A stretch of 64,000 bases of DNA, taken from Actinobaculum sp. 313 (GTDB taxonomy: Bacteria > Actinomycetota > Actinomycetes > Actinomycetales > Actinomycetaceae). The stretch is from positions 1,922,001 through 1,986,000 of the forward strand of contig NZ_CP029033.1 in the NCBI RefSeq assembly GCF_003073475.1, read 5' to 3'. Position numbers and translations under genes: made by a program. Shown here one piece after another: positions 1-9,683 of the stretch. Each line of letters opens with the position of its first letter. Within the stretch, counting starts at the first letter, position 1. Below the pieces are notes generated by a model, which searched no databases, was not told the origin of the DNA, and was given only the letters and a program-made list of their open reading frames with translations.

Positions 1-1
1 T

Positions 2-1459
2 CCGAAAATGCTTTCGCTGGTTTTCGGACTGTCCGCCGACGACGCCGCAGCCGAGGCTGCCACAATTATCGATGTTGAAGCCGCTATCGCCGCACATCAT
101 ATGAACGTCGTCGATACGCGCGACCTGGACAAGGTCAACAACCCGATGCAGTGGAGTGCCTTCACAGGATCAGCCCCCGGCTTCGATTGGGATGGTGCGG
201 TCGCGGCGGCGGGGCTGACGGAGGAGAAACTGGCGGATGTACTGGTCCTGAATCCGGATGCTCTTTCTGGAAGCGCCCGGCTGTGGGCTGAACTTCCGCT
301 GGAGAAGTTGAAGTCCTACACTCGCTGGCGGATCGCCGTCGCCTACTCGAAGTATCTCACCGAGGAGATCGATCAGGCATTTTTCGACTTCTACGGCCGT
401 ACCTTGACGGGAGCGGAAGAACAGAAGGAGCGGTGGAAGCGCGGCGTACAACTGGTCAACGGCGCACTCGGCGAGGCAATCGGTAAACTCTACGTGCAAC
501 GGCACTTCCCACCCGAATACAAGGCGAAAATGGAACAGTTGGTCGCGGATCTTCTGCAAGCCTATCGGGAATCCATCACGCAACTTGACTGGATGGGAGA
601 GGAAACGAAGAAGAAGGCACTTGAGAAGGTCGACTCCTTCGATCCTAAGATCGGGTACCCGGAAAAGTGGCAGGACTACTCTGCCATGAAGATCGGTGAC
701 GATCTGGTGGAAAACGTTCGCCAGGCCACTCGCTTCGAGTTCAACCGCGACATCGCCAAGCTCGGCGCGCCGGTGGATCGCAGCGAATGGTTGATGTCAC
801 CGCAAACGGTTAACGCCTACTACAAGCCGACGTGGAATGAGATCGTTTTCCCCGCCGCAATCCTGCAGTTCCCCTTCTTCGATCCCAACCGTGATGATGC
901 CCTGAACTATGGCGGTATTGGCGCGGTGATCGGCCACGAAATCGGGCATGGTTTCGACGATCAGGGCTCAAAGTACTCGGCAGACGGCTCGCTGAACAAC
1001 TGGTGGACAGACGAGGATCGCACCGAATTTGAAAAGCGGACGAAAGCACTTGTGGAACAGTATGACGCGTATATTCCCGGCGAGTTTGAGCCGGATAGCC
1101 CCCACCATGTGCAGGGCGCATTGACGCTCGGGGAGAATATCGGCGATCTCGGCGGCCTGACAATCGGCCTGAAGGCCTACGGCATTGCGCTGCGCCGGGA
1201 AGGAAAGACCCTCGCGGACGCTCCTGTGATCGACGGTTATACCGGCGTGCAGCGTGTTTTCCTCTCCTATGCGCGGATCTGGCAGGAAAAGCGGCGCCCG
1301 GAGATAATGCAAACCTTGCTCGCCACCGATCCGCATTCGCCCGCCGAGTTCCGTTGCAATGGCGTGGTGAAGAACGTTGACGCCTTTGCGGAGGCGTTCG
1401 ATGTGAAACCGGGTGACGAGTTGTACCTGCCTCCCGAAGAACGAGTACGTATCTGGTAG
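2..1459 (+). CDS. M13 family metallopeptidase (PepO/neprilysin-like), 5' truncated by window edge
   Basis: A zinc endopeptidase that cleaves small peptides. The reading frame is open to the left edge, so the N-terminus is outside the window and the ATG at 8 is probably internal. The HExxH zinc motif (HEIGHG) lies near 928-945, followed by a glycine/aspartate-rich stretch (FDDQGS). The third zinc ligand is expected in the GENIGDLGG segment near 1132-1158. The C-terminus (a tryptophan just before the stop) is typical of M13 enzymes. About 485 residues are seen of the family's usual 630-700. Family call is secure; substrate unknown. Confidence 0.93.
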   Translation, partial: PKMLSLVFGLSADDAAAEAATIIDVEAAIAAHHMNVVDTRDLDKVNNPMQWSAFTGSAPGFDWDGAVAAAGLTEEKLADVLVLNPDALSGSARLWAELPLEKLKSYTRWRIAVAYSKYLTEEIDQAFFDFYGRTLTGAEEQKERWKRGVQLVNGALGEAIGKLYVQRHFPPEYKAKMEQLVADLLQAYRESITQLDWMGEETKKKALEKVDSFDPKIGYPEKWQDYSAMKIGDDLVENVRQATRFEFNRDIAKLGAPVDRSEWLMSPQTVNAYYKPTWNEIVFPAAILQFPFFDPNRDDALNYGGIGAVIGHEIGHGFDDQGSKYSADGSLNNWWTDEDRTEFEKRTKALVEQYDAYIPGEFEPDSPHHVQGALTLGENIGDLGGLTIGLKAYGIALRREGKTLADAPVIDGYTGVQRVFLSYARIWQEKRRPEIMQTLLATDPHSPAEFRCNGVVKNVDAFAEAFDVKPGDELYLPPEERVRIW

Positions 1460-1633
1460 CTGTCACGTATAGTTGCCCGCCAAATGTTCTGCCGTGTGGC
1501 GGTATCGGTTTCGTCATCGACCGCAAACCATGAATCGGACAACGAGACGCGGACCGAATCTGAGTTTCACGCCGGTTGCGTACGCCGGCAAATGTCAGTT
1601 GAGTAACCGATACCGACCACCAGGCCACTGACC

Positions 1634-2086
1634 TTAGGGAGTCGTCGCGAGGCGATAGCGGCGTCCCCCTGCGTCCCGCTGCAGTATCCCGTTGTCCACG
1701 CAGTCGCGGCGGGCCAGCGCAACATCATCGACAAAAACCGCCAGCGCCGCATTCAGTTCAACTTCAGTACACGATTGCCAGCGGTTACGACGAAAGACCT
1801 CTTCGCATGCCCTCCGTGCAAGAGGAAGACGTCTTCTTTCCTGCACCGGAAGCTCGATGGGCCCTTGCTCGAAAATAGCCTCTACATCAAGAGCTTCGGT
1901 AACCGCGGCGCGTAGCTGTTGCAGCGCATCCGCGTTTAGACCCGTCGCGTCAACGAAGGAAAGCCGATTGACCGGCGCTGACTGAGTGCGGTCACCGCTG
2001 AGAACGGCTGCGAGTTCTTTTCGTAGCGAGGGCGCACACAGCACATTGAGAAGCAAACGTATCTCAGACACGGGTTGAGCCACCAT
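1634..2086 (-). CDS. DUF2087 domain-containing protein
   Basis: A 150-residue protein. The C-terminal half matches DUF2087: a helix with ELNAALAVF, then DDVALARRDCVDNGIL and RDAGGRRYRL, which resembles the last helices of a winged-helix domain. The N-terminal half resembles an ArsR-like helical region, so a small transcriptional regulator is likely, but target and signal are unknown. An AAGGAG stands about 11 nt upstream of the ATG. It converges on the M13 peptidase gene. Confidence 0.7.
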   Translation of the reverse strand: MVAQPVSEIRLLLNVLCAPSLRKELAAVLSGDRTQSAPVNRLSFVDATGLNADALQQLRAAVTEALDVEAIFEQGPIELPVQERRRLPLARRACEEVFRRNRWQSCTEVELNAALAVFVDDVALARRDCVDNGILQRDAGGRRYRLATTP

Positions 2087-2222
2087 TACGCAACAGTCTC
2101 CTTAACGGTCAAGAACAGAATCAAGGCGAACACGTAGCTTGGCATACTGGGAACCACGGCCCAATCCGGGGCACACCGAGAAAGCTGTTAACCCCCTCGG
2201 TACAAGCCCAACCGCATTCGCC

Positions 2223-2819
2223 TCACTCAAAAATCGGGCCGACGTTCCGGCTGCGCTTCAACTCGAAGAAACCGGGGGTGCGGGCCAACGCCACACAACC
2301 ATCCCACAGGTCAAGCGCCGCCTGACCGTGCGGAGCGGGCGAGATCACCGGACCGAAGAAAGCCACGCCGTCAAAGGCGATAATGGGCACACCCACTTCG
2401 TCGCCCACCAGTTTCAAACCAGCAGCCGTGGAGGCACGGACAACGTCAGCATACTCCCCCGCTCGGTCAATCAGATCGGCAGGTGCGCCAACGGCGGCCA
2501 ACGCCTCAGCCAAAGCATCACGCTCATTCAGACGCCCACCCACGAAATGCCTTGTGCCAAGCTCGGTATAGAAACGCCCCAGCACTTCGCTTCCCAGTGT
2601 TTGCTCAACCGCGGCGGCCACCTCCGCACCCAGACGCCCCTCTTCGACGTGCGCACGGTAGTCGGCGGCGATGTCCTTGTCCTCGTTAAGAACGGCGAGA
2701 GAAAAAGCGTGCCAGTTCACGGAGAAACCGCGCGCCTCGGACACCTCCACAAGCCAGCGGGAGGTAATCCATGTCCAGGGGCACGACGCATCAAACCAGA
2801 AATCAACGGTAGTACTCAT
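2223..2819 (-). CDS. DsbA-family thioredoxin-fold protein, mycothiol-dependent nitroreductase (Rv2466c)-like
   Basis: A thioredoxin-fold protein of 198 residues from the ATG at 2819, preceded by a weak AGAGG. The active-site loop near residue 13 reads SCPWTWITSRW, so the usual CPWC has lost its second cysteine to threonine. The C-terminal segment GVPIIAFDGVAFFGPVISP is the cis-proline region of the family. In mycobacteria the relative Rv2466c reduces nitro compounds with mycothiol. With a single cysteine a monothiol mechanism is likely here (inference). An upstream in-frame ATG at 2876 is possible but lacks a ribosome site. Confidence 0.75.
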   Translation of the reverse strand: MSTTVDFWFDASCPWTWITSRWLVEVSEARGFSVNWHAFSLAVLNEDKDIAADYRAHVEEGRLGAEVAAAVEQTLGSEVLGRFYTELGTRHFVGGRLNERDALAEALAAVGAPADLIDRAGEYADVVRASTAAGLKLVGDEVGVPIIAFDGVAFFGPVISPAPHGQAALDLWDGCVALARTPGFFELKRSRNVGPIFE

Positions 2820-2987
2820 GCCTCTATCGAACACCCTCGCAGCGCGGTACGCCAGTGATACGTGCCGCATTGTCACGCCAAGTTTGATTCACACCATCCA
2901 TCTGATGCCCCCGCGCCCATTCGACACAGCCCGGATCTTCGTCACCCACGCTCGATAAAGGCAACACCTTCCGTATGAGCACCAAGC

Positions 2988-3410
2988 CTATTTGAAATAG
3001 TCCGGATATTCCGCAAAGGGGTCGTGCTCACTGTGCTTGACCCAACCGCTATAGACCTCCTCGGCGCTGATACCGGGGAACAACACGGTATGCCCGCTGA
3101 AGTCGCCGTCGGTGAACCAGAGCACCAAGTCAGGGTCAGGATGTACCTCCCGCAGCCACACCGCGGCCTCGGCTATCTGCTCCGAGCCGCCATCTATTGA
3201 CACAAGTCCGCCACCTGGAAAGTGAATCACAAGGAAAAGCGGGCCATCGGCTGGATTCACTTCGAACTCTGCATCACTGATGTACCTGCCGGGGTCATGC
3301 CGCATGACCCGACACCGCGGCCATCGTTCCTGGGCCCATTGCAGAAAGGTCTCCGCATCGAACATATGCTGATCAGAGGTCACAGTTATGACGCAGAATC
3401 CCACTGACAT
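2988..3410 (-). CDS. hypothetical acidic protein
   Basis: A 140-residue protein that I do not recognise. The start at 3410 is chosen because AAGGAG sits 7 nt upstream; an in-frame ATG at 3467 has no such site. It is rich in Asp, Glu and Trp and has alternating strand/helix character (LFLVIHFPGGGLVSIDGG, then DLVLWFTDGDFSGHTVLF). There is no signal peptide or membrane segment. The pattern resembles small polymorphic-toxin immunity or SUKH-like proteins, but this is only an impression. Confidence 0.6.
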   Translation of the reverse strand: MSVGFCVITVTSDQHMFDAETFLQWAQERWPRCRVMRHDPGRYISDAEFEVNPADGPLFLVIHFPGGGLVSIDGGSEQIAEAAVWLREVHPDPDLVLWFTDGDFSGHTVLFPGISAEEVYSGWVKHSEHDPFAEYPDYFK

Positions 3411-3494
3411 CTCGGCACTCCTTCGCGCGCACGCAGCCGTGCACCTGACTGAGGGGCTGTGCAACATGTTAGATGTTCCATGAACACGTGGCCA

Positions 3495-4691
3495 TTACCG
3501 ACGTCGCAGAGAAGGCTCCAGTACGCACAAGAACAGCCCAGCCGCGGCGAGAAGAAAACACATCAGCTCAGTCGTCTCCAGCCCCAGATGGTTCATCAGT
3601 GGAGCAGCTAATACCTGGCCAACCGGAACAGCGACAAGCGAACCAAGCATGTCAATCGCAAAGACTCGTGATAGCAGATGCTGAGGAATATCGGCCTGCA
3701 TCACGTTCTTCCAGGCCAGACTCTGAAAAGCGATCGACGTACCGGCAGCAAAGAAGGCCAAATAGAGCAGTGGAGCGGCGGTGGGCGCGTATCCGATGAC
3801 CAAGAATGGAAGTGCCTGGCAAACGCACATGATCATTGAACGATACAGCGGCCTACTCCAGAAAACGCGCGCTGCAATCAACGAACCGGCGAGCAGGCCG
3901 ATAGCCTGGAACGACCGTGCAAAGCCCCACGAGGAACGACTCAGTTCCTCCCCTATGACCCACGGGCCGATCGTCGTCGTGCCGAGTGCTATCAAGGCGT
4001 TGAGTAGCGTGAATGAAGCCACCACGGCCCGAAGCCACGGAACCCGAATGAAGTATCGCCAGCCTTCGAGCAGGGCTTGCACGGGTGGCTCCAACGCCGC
4101 GACTGCATCAGTTTTGATCCCGAAGAGCAGCATCATGGCAAACAGCCAACACATCCCGTTGACGGCTAGGCAGGCAGGCGTGCCCCACGCCGTGACCAAT
4201 ACACCAGCTACAACGGGACCGATGACGCCCAAAGTGGCACGGACTTGTTGCAAGAGTGCGTTCGCCGCGTTACGTCGCTTCATGGCAACCAGTTCCGGAA
4301 TGATTGACTGAGTCGCGGGCATCATCAATGCTGCGGCGGCTCCATTGATAAACTCCAAAACCGCTAGCGAGTAGACGGTGGCTAACGCGGTGTACAAAAG
4401 CCACGCGGCAACGCACTGTGTCAGCCCTGCGGTCAAACAGCAGACCTGCAACAGCTTGACCTTCGAGCGAGAATCCGCAATCACACCGCCGACAACAACA
4501 AATAGCAGCGTTGCCACCGCTCGTGCGGCCAGCACTAAGCCCAGCCCACCCAGCGAGTCTCCGGTATCAATCGCCGCGAAACTCACCGCAATCGGAGCCA
4601 TTGAAGTACCGCACCAGCTCACGGCTTGGCTGAGGAAGTAGCGCCGAAAAAGCCGCTCGCGTATAGGTGAATTGGAAAACAATGGCGACAT
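3495..4691 (-). CDS. MFS transporter (drug/solute exporter type)
   Basis: About 398 residues with some twelve hydrophobic segments. The A-motif-like loop (GGVIADSRSKVKLLQ) follows the second transmembrane helix, as in the enterobactin-exporter/macrolide-efflux class of MFS proteins. The start at 4691 is preferred because GGGGAG lies just upstream and the residue run SPIRERLFRRYF is a usual N-terminus. The ORF could begin at 4769. Substrate not predictable. Confidence 0.85.
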   Translation of the reverse strand: MSPLFSNSPIRERLFRRYFLSQAVSWCGTSMAPIAVSFAAIDTGDSLGGLGLVLAARAVATLLFVVVGGVIADSRSKVKLLQVCCLTAGLTQCVAAWLLYTALATVYSLAVLEFINGAAAALMMPATQSIIPELVAMKRRNAANALLQQVRATLGVIGPVVAGVLVTAWGTPACLAVNGMCWLFAMMLLFGIKTDAVAALEPPVQALLEGWRYFIRVPWLRAVVASFTLLNALIALGTTTIGPWVIGEELSRSSWGFARSFQAIGLLAGSLIAARVFWSRPLYRSMIMCVCQALPFLVIGYAPTAAPLLYLAFFAAGTSIAFQSLAWKNVMQADIPQHLLSRVFAIDMLGSLVAVPVGQVLAAPLMNHLGLETTELMCFLLAAAGLFLCVLEPSLRRR

Positions 4692-5221
4692 GTAACTCCC
4701 CGGACTCCCCTTCACCGAATGGGGCGATGGTGTTGCCTTCGCTTGATTGTACCTGTGTAAGTCGTCCATGCAGTTCTGGATGAACGGTACGACAGTGGCC
4801 GCGAATAATATTCCCGGGGCATCTCGTGGGTCCAGCCTGTGTATAGCTTGCTTCGGCCGTCACCAGAGTCCATGGCGCCTCCGGCGTCTTGAGTGTTCCT
4901 ATGATTCTGAGCGCACCCACGTTTTAGGCGTCTCTGCAGTTCCCGGTGGGTGCAATCGAGAATCTCTCTGTAGCGATTCACAACCGAATCTGGGTACCCG
5001 CCATCTCACGCCCGGCTGCCGACTCGCACGAGTACAGACCTAAAAATCAAGCCATAGCTTCCTGGTCGCTTTCCACTTCTCCAAATCAAACACATCCGTG
5101 AGTATCAACGACCTCGAAATCGCTTTCGCCGCTTTCAGACAAACAATCTGGCATGTGAGAACTCTGGGCTGTTAAGCTCTGATCAAGTTGCGCAACTCAC
5201 CGGGAAGGTACACGACACGCT
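4692..5221. other. intergenic, no gene recognised
   Basis: No convincing coding sequence. It separates the divergent MFS gene and the small membrane protein and should hold both promoters. A GGGAAGG sits upstream of the ATG at 5222. Short open frames here have poor codon character. Confidence 0.5.
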
Positions 5222-5650
5222 ATGGTCACCCTCACGAAGAAACGACTGGTCGCAATACTCGCGTCACTCGCAGTGATCATTGGAGCAGCCGTCTACGTAG
5301 TGTTCTGGCGGCCGCTTCCGCAAGGCACCCCGGAGCTGAGCCCCGAAATCGAAGTACTTCGCAACCAAGCGATGAGTCTACCGGAACGAGGCCCGCTCGA
5401 TTTCGGCGACTACTCGATAGTTGTCACGTCCGTAAGTACCACGAATGTTGGTGTCAGTTTCGCTCGAGACGGCAACCATGCTACTCATACCACGATCGCC
5501 GTCGGTTCTTCTGAGGAAGTGCTCGGCTGCACCATCACCGTCCTAGAATCACATCCCACACGATCCGACAACGGTTCGGCACTCGTCGCCATCCAGTGCC
5601 CCGACGAAGCCTCCGCCACTCACTCCCCCATACCCGATACCGGCCCGTAG
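5222..5650 (+). CDS. small membrane-anchored hypothetical protein
   Basis: A 142-residue protein with a short positive N-terminus (TLTKKR) and one hydrophobic helix at about residues 9-27, then an extracytoplasmic domain of about 110 residues ending in a Pro/Ser-rich tail. It has two cysteines (in LGCTIT and IQCPDE), which could form a disulfide outside the cell. No family recognised. GGAAGG precedes the ATG. Confidence 0.6.
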   Translation: MVTLTKKRLVAILASLAVIIGAAVYVVFWRPLPQGTPELSPEIEVLRNQAMSLPERGPLDFGDYSIVVTSVSTTNVGVSFARDGNHATHTTIAVGSSEEVLGCTITVLESHPTRSDNGSALVAIQCPDEASATHSPIPDTGP

Positions 5651-5861
5651 TCGGTATTCCGAAGCGGAACCAGCACTGTGACAAGCCGTGGGCGGCAACT
5701 GGCTAGCCGCCGCGTTGGGTACTCGAGTCATAGATCCTCCGGTTCTCACCGCTCCTCGCACACCACAGCTCCCCAGCCACACCTCCCAAACCGCAGCTCA
5801 CGCTTTCGCGTAAGCTTGACCTTGTTCTATATCTGGGCCTGAATTTTTGGAAAGGATACCC

Positions 5862-8423
5862 ATGCCGGGCACCAACCTCTCACGTGCCGAGGCTGCGGAA
5901 CGCGCAAGCCTCGTCGCCACCGAATCTTATCGAGTGACCCTCGATCTGACCGGTGAATCCGAGACAATCTTCCCATCGGTCACCGAGATCGATTTCTCCG
6001 CTACGCCGGGGGCCTCAACGTTCATCGATCTTATAGCCGAGTCCGTTGAACGCATCGTGCTCAACGGGCAAGAACTCCCAACCTCGCTTTTCGCGGACTC
6101 CCGCATCGCGCTGAACGATCTCGCGGAACACAACACCCTCCGCGTGGAATCCACCATGAACTACTCGCGTACCGGTGAGGGACTACACCGCTACGTTGAT
6201 CCGGCCGACGGCGAGGTCTACCTTTACTCCCAGTTCGAGGTGGCCGATGCCCGCCGCGTTTTCGCCTGCTTCGAACAGCCCGACCTGAAAGCCGACTTCA
6301 CCTTCACCGTGACCGCACCGGCTTCCTGGCGTGTCTTCTCCAACTCGCCCTCGCCTGCACCAGAACTGGTTGGCGACGGCGTCGCCCGCTGGAGCTTCAC
6401 TCCCACCGAGCGCATCTCCACCTATCTGACCTCTATCGTTGCCGGACCGTACGACGGCGTCGACGGAGCGGTCTATCAATCAACCGATGGCCGCGAAATC
6501 CCGCTGGGAGTGTGGGCACGCAAGTCGCTGGTCGAATACCTGGATGCGGAGGAGATCTTCACCATTACTCGGCAGGGCTTCGAGTTCTACGAGGCGAACT
6601 ACGGCCATCCCTACCCCTTCCGGAAGTACGACCAGATCTTCTGCCCGGAGTACAACGCCGGCGCCATGGAGCATCCGGGCAATGTGACGATCGTCGAATC
6701 CTACGTATTCCGCACCAAGCCGACCGCCGCCATGGTTGACCGCCGCGCCATTACTATCCTGCACGAGCAGGCGCATATGTGGTTCGGTGACCTGGTCACC
6801 ATGAAGTGGTGGGATGACCTGTGGCTGAATGAATCCTTCGCCGAGTACATGAGCCACCTGGCAGCCGTTGGCAACACCCGCTGGTCGGATGCCTGGATCA
6901 CATTCCTTGCATCCGAGAAAACGTGGGCTCTGGCCCAAGACCAGCTGCCCTCCACACACCCGATTGCCGCCAATATTCGCGATATCGAGGATGTCCTGGT
7001 CAACTTTGACGGCATCACCTACGGCAAGGGTGCTTCCGTGCTGAAGCAGCTGGTTGCTTGGGTGGGTCAGGAGGAGTTCCTGGCCGGCGTGCGTAGCTAC
7101 ATCGCGAAGAATGCGTGGGGGAACGCCACCTTACAGGATTTGCTCTCCGAGCTTGAAGTGGCCTCGGGGCGCGACCTCTCCTCCTGGACCAAGCTGTGGC
7201 TAGAGGAGGCCGGGCCGAATACCCTCTCCCCCAGCATCACGGAGCGGGACGGCGTCGTCAGCGAACTCTCCATTGTGCAAACAGGCAATGGCCCCGCCTC
7301 TCTCAGGCCGCACCGCATCGGCGTCGCCGGGTTCGACCTCGTCGAGGGGAAGCTTGTGCGCACACTGACCACACAACTTGATATTGACGGCGAGCTCACT
7401 CCCGTTCCCGATTTTGCCGGTCAACCGCGGCCGGCGTTGATTCTGCTGAACGACGGCGACCACGCGTACGGCAAGATCCGCCTCGACGAGCAGTCACTGA
7501 ATACCGCCGTGGAGCACCTTGACGCCTTCGACGATCATCTGGCGCGCTCCATCGTGTTCTTCTCCGCCTGGGATATGTGCCGCGACGCCGAGATCGCCGC
7601 AACCGATTTCTTGCAGATTGCGCTGAAGGCGGTCCGCGATGAAACCGACGGAACCGTACTGCGTCTGGCGCTGAATAACATTGTCACCGCAACAAATCTG
7701 TACTCGGCTCCCGCCCATCGGGAGGCCTTACGGCTCGATGTTGCCAACACCATGTTCGAGATTCTTCAGCAGGCCGCCCCAGGTTCGGATCACCAGCTGC
7801 AGATCGCTGCGGCAGCCGGCAGGCTGGCGGTGACCGATGAACAGTTGGACCTGATTGCCGGATGGCTCGACGGTGTGAACGTTCCCGAAGGGTACGACGT
7901 CGACGCCGAGGTGCGGTGGACGATTCTCGTAGCGCTGGCTGCGGCCGGGCGCATCGGCGAGGCGGAGATCGCTGCCGAATACGAACGCGACACCACGAGT
8001 TATGGGCAGATCTACTCCGCCCAGGCTCGCGGAGCTTTACCCGACGCCGCCGTGCGGGAGGCTGTGTGGAGCGATATCACCGGGCACGAGGTCAGTAACA
8101 CCGTGCAGCGGAATCTCTGCCTGGGATCGGCGCGGGCAAAAGCAGAATCACTGGTTCCTTACGCGCAGCGCTACTTTGCGGATGCCGAGGCACAGTGGGA
8201 TAACCACACGGTGGAAACCGCGTCCAATATGCTGGAATACGCATTCCCCTTGCAGTTGACGGGTCGCACCGACCTGGGGGTTGACCTTGTGGCACTGGGA
8301 GATGCGTGGCTGGCAGAGCATTCCGAGAGCACTGCACCGGCATGCGTCCGGCTGGTCTCCGAAGTGGTAGATGCAGCGCATCGTGCACTGCGCGCTCAGC
8401 AAGTCGACGCGGCAGGGGCGTAA
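5862..8423 (+). CDS. pepN: aminopeptidase N (M1 family)
   Basis: A cytoplasmic zinc aminopeptidase of 853 residues that removes N-terminal residues from peptides. The exopeptidase motif reads GAMEHPG (GAMEN in the family) near 6660, and HEQAHMWFGDLVT carries the zinc HExxH with the third ligand in NESFAEY. The C-terminal helical ERAP1-like domain is complete. The start is the ATG at 5862 with GGAAAGGA just upstream; an in-frame ATG at 5847 is unlikely. It stands alone and converges on crr, with a strong inverted repeat between them. Confidence 0.95.
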   Translation: MPGTNLSRAEAAERASLVATESYRVTLDLTGESETIFPSVTEIDFSATPGASTFIDLIAESVERIVLNGQELPTSLFADSRIALNDLAEHNTLRVESTMNYSRTGEGLHRYVDPADGEVYLYSQFEVADARRVFACFEQPDLKADFTFTVTAPASWRVFSNSPSPAPELVGDGVARWSFTPTERISTYLTSIVAGPYDGVDGAVYQSTDGREIPLGVWARKSLVEYLDAEEIFTITRQGFEFYEANYGHPYPFRKYDQIFCPEYNAGAMEHPGNVTIVESYVFRTKPTAAMVDRRAITILHEQAHMWFGDLVTMKWWDDLWLNESFAEYMSHLAAVGNTRWSDAWITFLASEKTWALAQDQLPSTHPIAANIRDIEDVLVNFDGITYGKGASVLKQLVAWVGQEEFLAGVRSYIAKNAWGNATLQDLLSELEVASGRDLSSWTKLWLEEAGPNTLSPSITERDGVVSELSIVQTGNGPASLRPHRIGVAGFDLVEGKLVRTLTTQLDIDGELTPVPDFAGQPRPALILLNDGDHAYGKIRLDEQSLNTAVEHLDAFDDHLARSIVFFSAWDMCRDAEIAATDFLQIALKAVRDETDGTVLRLALNNIVTATNLYSAPAHREALRLDVANTMFEILQQAAPGSDHQLQIAAAAGRLAVTDEQLDLIAGWLDGVNVPEGYDVDAEVRWTILVALAAAGRIGEAEIAAEYERDTTSYGQIYSAQARGALPDAAVREAVWSDITGHEVSNTVQRNLCLGSARAKAESLVPYAQRYFADAEAQWDNHTVETASNMLEYAFPLQLTGRTDLGVDLVALGDAWLAEHSESTAPACVRLVSEVVDAAHRALRAQQVDAAGA

Positions 8424-8495
8424 TCGCACCACGTGTGGGACCGGTCGCCCTATGAGAGGGCGCGCTCGCACTAAGAAGTGAATGCTGCCACGCTA

Positions 8496-8564
8496 AGAAG
8501 TGTCGGGTTTTTCAAGAAACTCCGCGAAAAACCCGACACTTCTCGCAATTCCCGACACTTCTCG
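8496..8564. repeat. perfect 18-bp inverted repeat with extra half-site (hairpin)
   Basis: Left arm 8496-8513 (AGAAGTGTCGGGTTTTTC) is exactly complementary to the right arm 8526-8543, with a 12-nt loop. A third copy of the half-site (CCCGACACTTCT) follows at 8551-8562, and CTAAGAAGTG occurs at 8471 and again at 8493. It lies between the converging ends of pepN and crr and may act as a bidirectional terminator or be a dispersed repeat. Only the sequence symmetry is certain. Confidence 0.8.
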
Positions 8565-8687
8565 CCCCGGCATGACCTGCGCGCGGGGACTGCGCTTTCC
8601 TTTGCCTGTGGCTTGGGGCTTCCCCTGGCATACCTTGCGCTCAAGAACTGTTCACCGGCACGGAAGACTCTGGCGCCCTGCGGATGG

Positions 8688-9422
8688 CTATTGCACCTCA
8701 AAAAACGGCGTGCCCGCCTCAACGCGTCCCTCAGCCAGGAGGCGCAGGTCACCCTGCTGCGCCCCGACCACTACAACGGGCGTACAGAGCGAATATCCCG
8801 CCCGCTGCGCGACCGAGGTGTTCCATAGCACAAGTGGCTGGCCCGCCGAGACGCAGTCGCCCGGGGAAACAAGAACGGTGAATCCCTCTCCAGCCAGGTG
8901 CACGGTGTCAAGGCCGAGGTGCACGATCACGTTGAGCGTCCCGACGCCCGCACCGTGCGTTTCCGTGCCCGCAACATCCGTCCCCGGGCCCGCAGCGTCA
9001 GCCACCAGCGCCGCCGTCTCGCCTCCCGGCTCGCCGACGTCGTTTCCCAACTGCTTCAACCTTGTGCCCGGCCGGGCGGCATCCGTCTCTTGAATCGCGG
9101 CAGGTGCCTGACGCCCGGATTCGCTTCCTGCGCTGCCGACGGCTCCGTTCACACCACGTTCACTGCCCTCGGCACCGCGCACACCACGCCCGCCGTCGTC
9201 GGACTCGGAAACTTCGCCGTCGTCACCCAACACCTCAATGACGATCCCATGCGGTTTGGCCTGGCGAACAACGCCACGACACGGTGAGACAACCGTCAAC
9301 CCACCAGCAAAGGGGTCAATGGCGAATCCGGGCCCCACCATGGAAGCGGCAAACACCGGATCCGGCACATCCTCCATGGCGCGAATATCGCCCGACAACG
9401 GCGCAAGAAGATGTAGACGCAT
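8688..9422 (-). CDS. crr: PTS EIIA component, glucose type, with large internal insertion
   Basis: The cytosolic phosphocarrier that passes phosphate from HPr to EIIB. Phosphorylated histidine is H168 in VHLGLDTVHLAGEGF; the second active-site histidine is H58 in KPHGI. The family normally has about ten residues between these two blocks. Here about 90 residues of Gly/Ala/Glu-rich low-complexity sequence (roughly 68-162) are inserted, giving 244 residues instead of about 150. Start at ATG 9422 with GAAGGA upstream. It is downstream of the EIIB gene, so both are probably one transcript; no EIIC is in the window. Confidence 0.88.
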   Translation of the reverse strand: MRLHLLAPLSGDIRAMEDVPDPVFAASMVGPGFAIDPFAGGLTVVSPCRGVVRQAKPHGIVIEVLGDDGEVSESDDGGRGVRGAEGSERGVNGAVGSAGSESGRQAPAAIQETDAARPGTRLKQLGNDVGEPGGETAALVADAAGPGTDVAGTETHGAGVGTLNVIVHLGLDTVHLAGEGFTVLVSPGDCVSAGQPLVLWNTSVAQRAGYSLCTPVVVVGAQQGDLRLLAEGRVEAGTPFFEVQ

Positions 9423-9683
9423 TGTTTCCTTCAAAGTCCGAATTGATGGCGGAGATCGTCGCCCGGTGACATCGCGATACCACGGGGCGGCAATGCCGCC
9501 AAGGCGAAAACGGCGGGTGCCTGATGCCCACCCGAGTACCGAGGGCAGCCAACGCACTCCAGGCGCTGCGCCGCAGCGGCTCAGCCCACCGTGCCGGAAG
9601 ATGTGCCGCGCGCTGTTACGCCCTACGCCGGGCGCGGCAGTGACTCGCCGGCAGGCCTGTCACTGGCAGGGCTCGTGGTCTGG

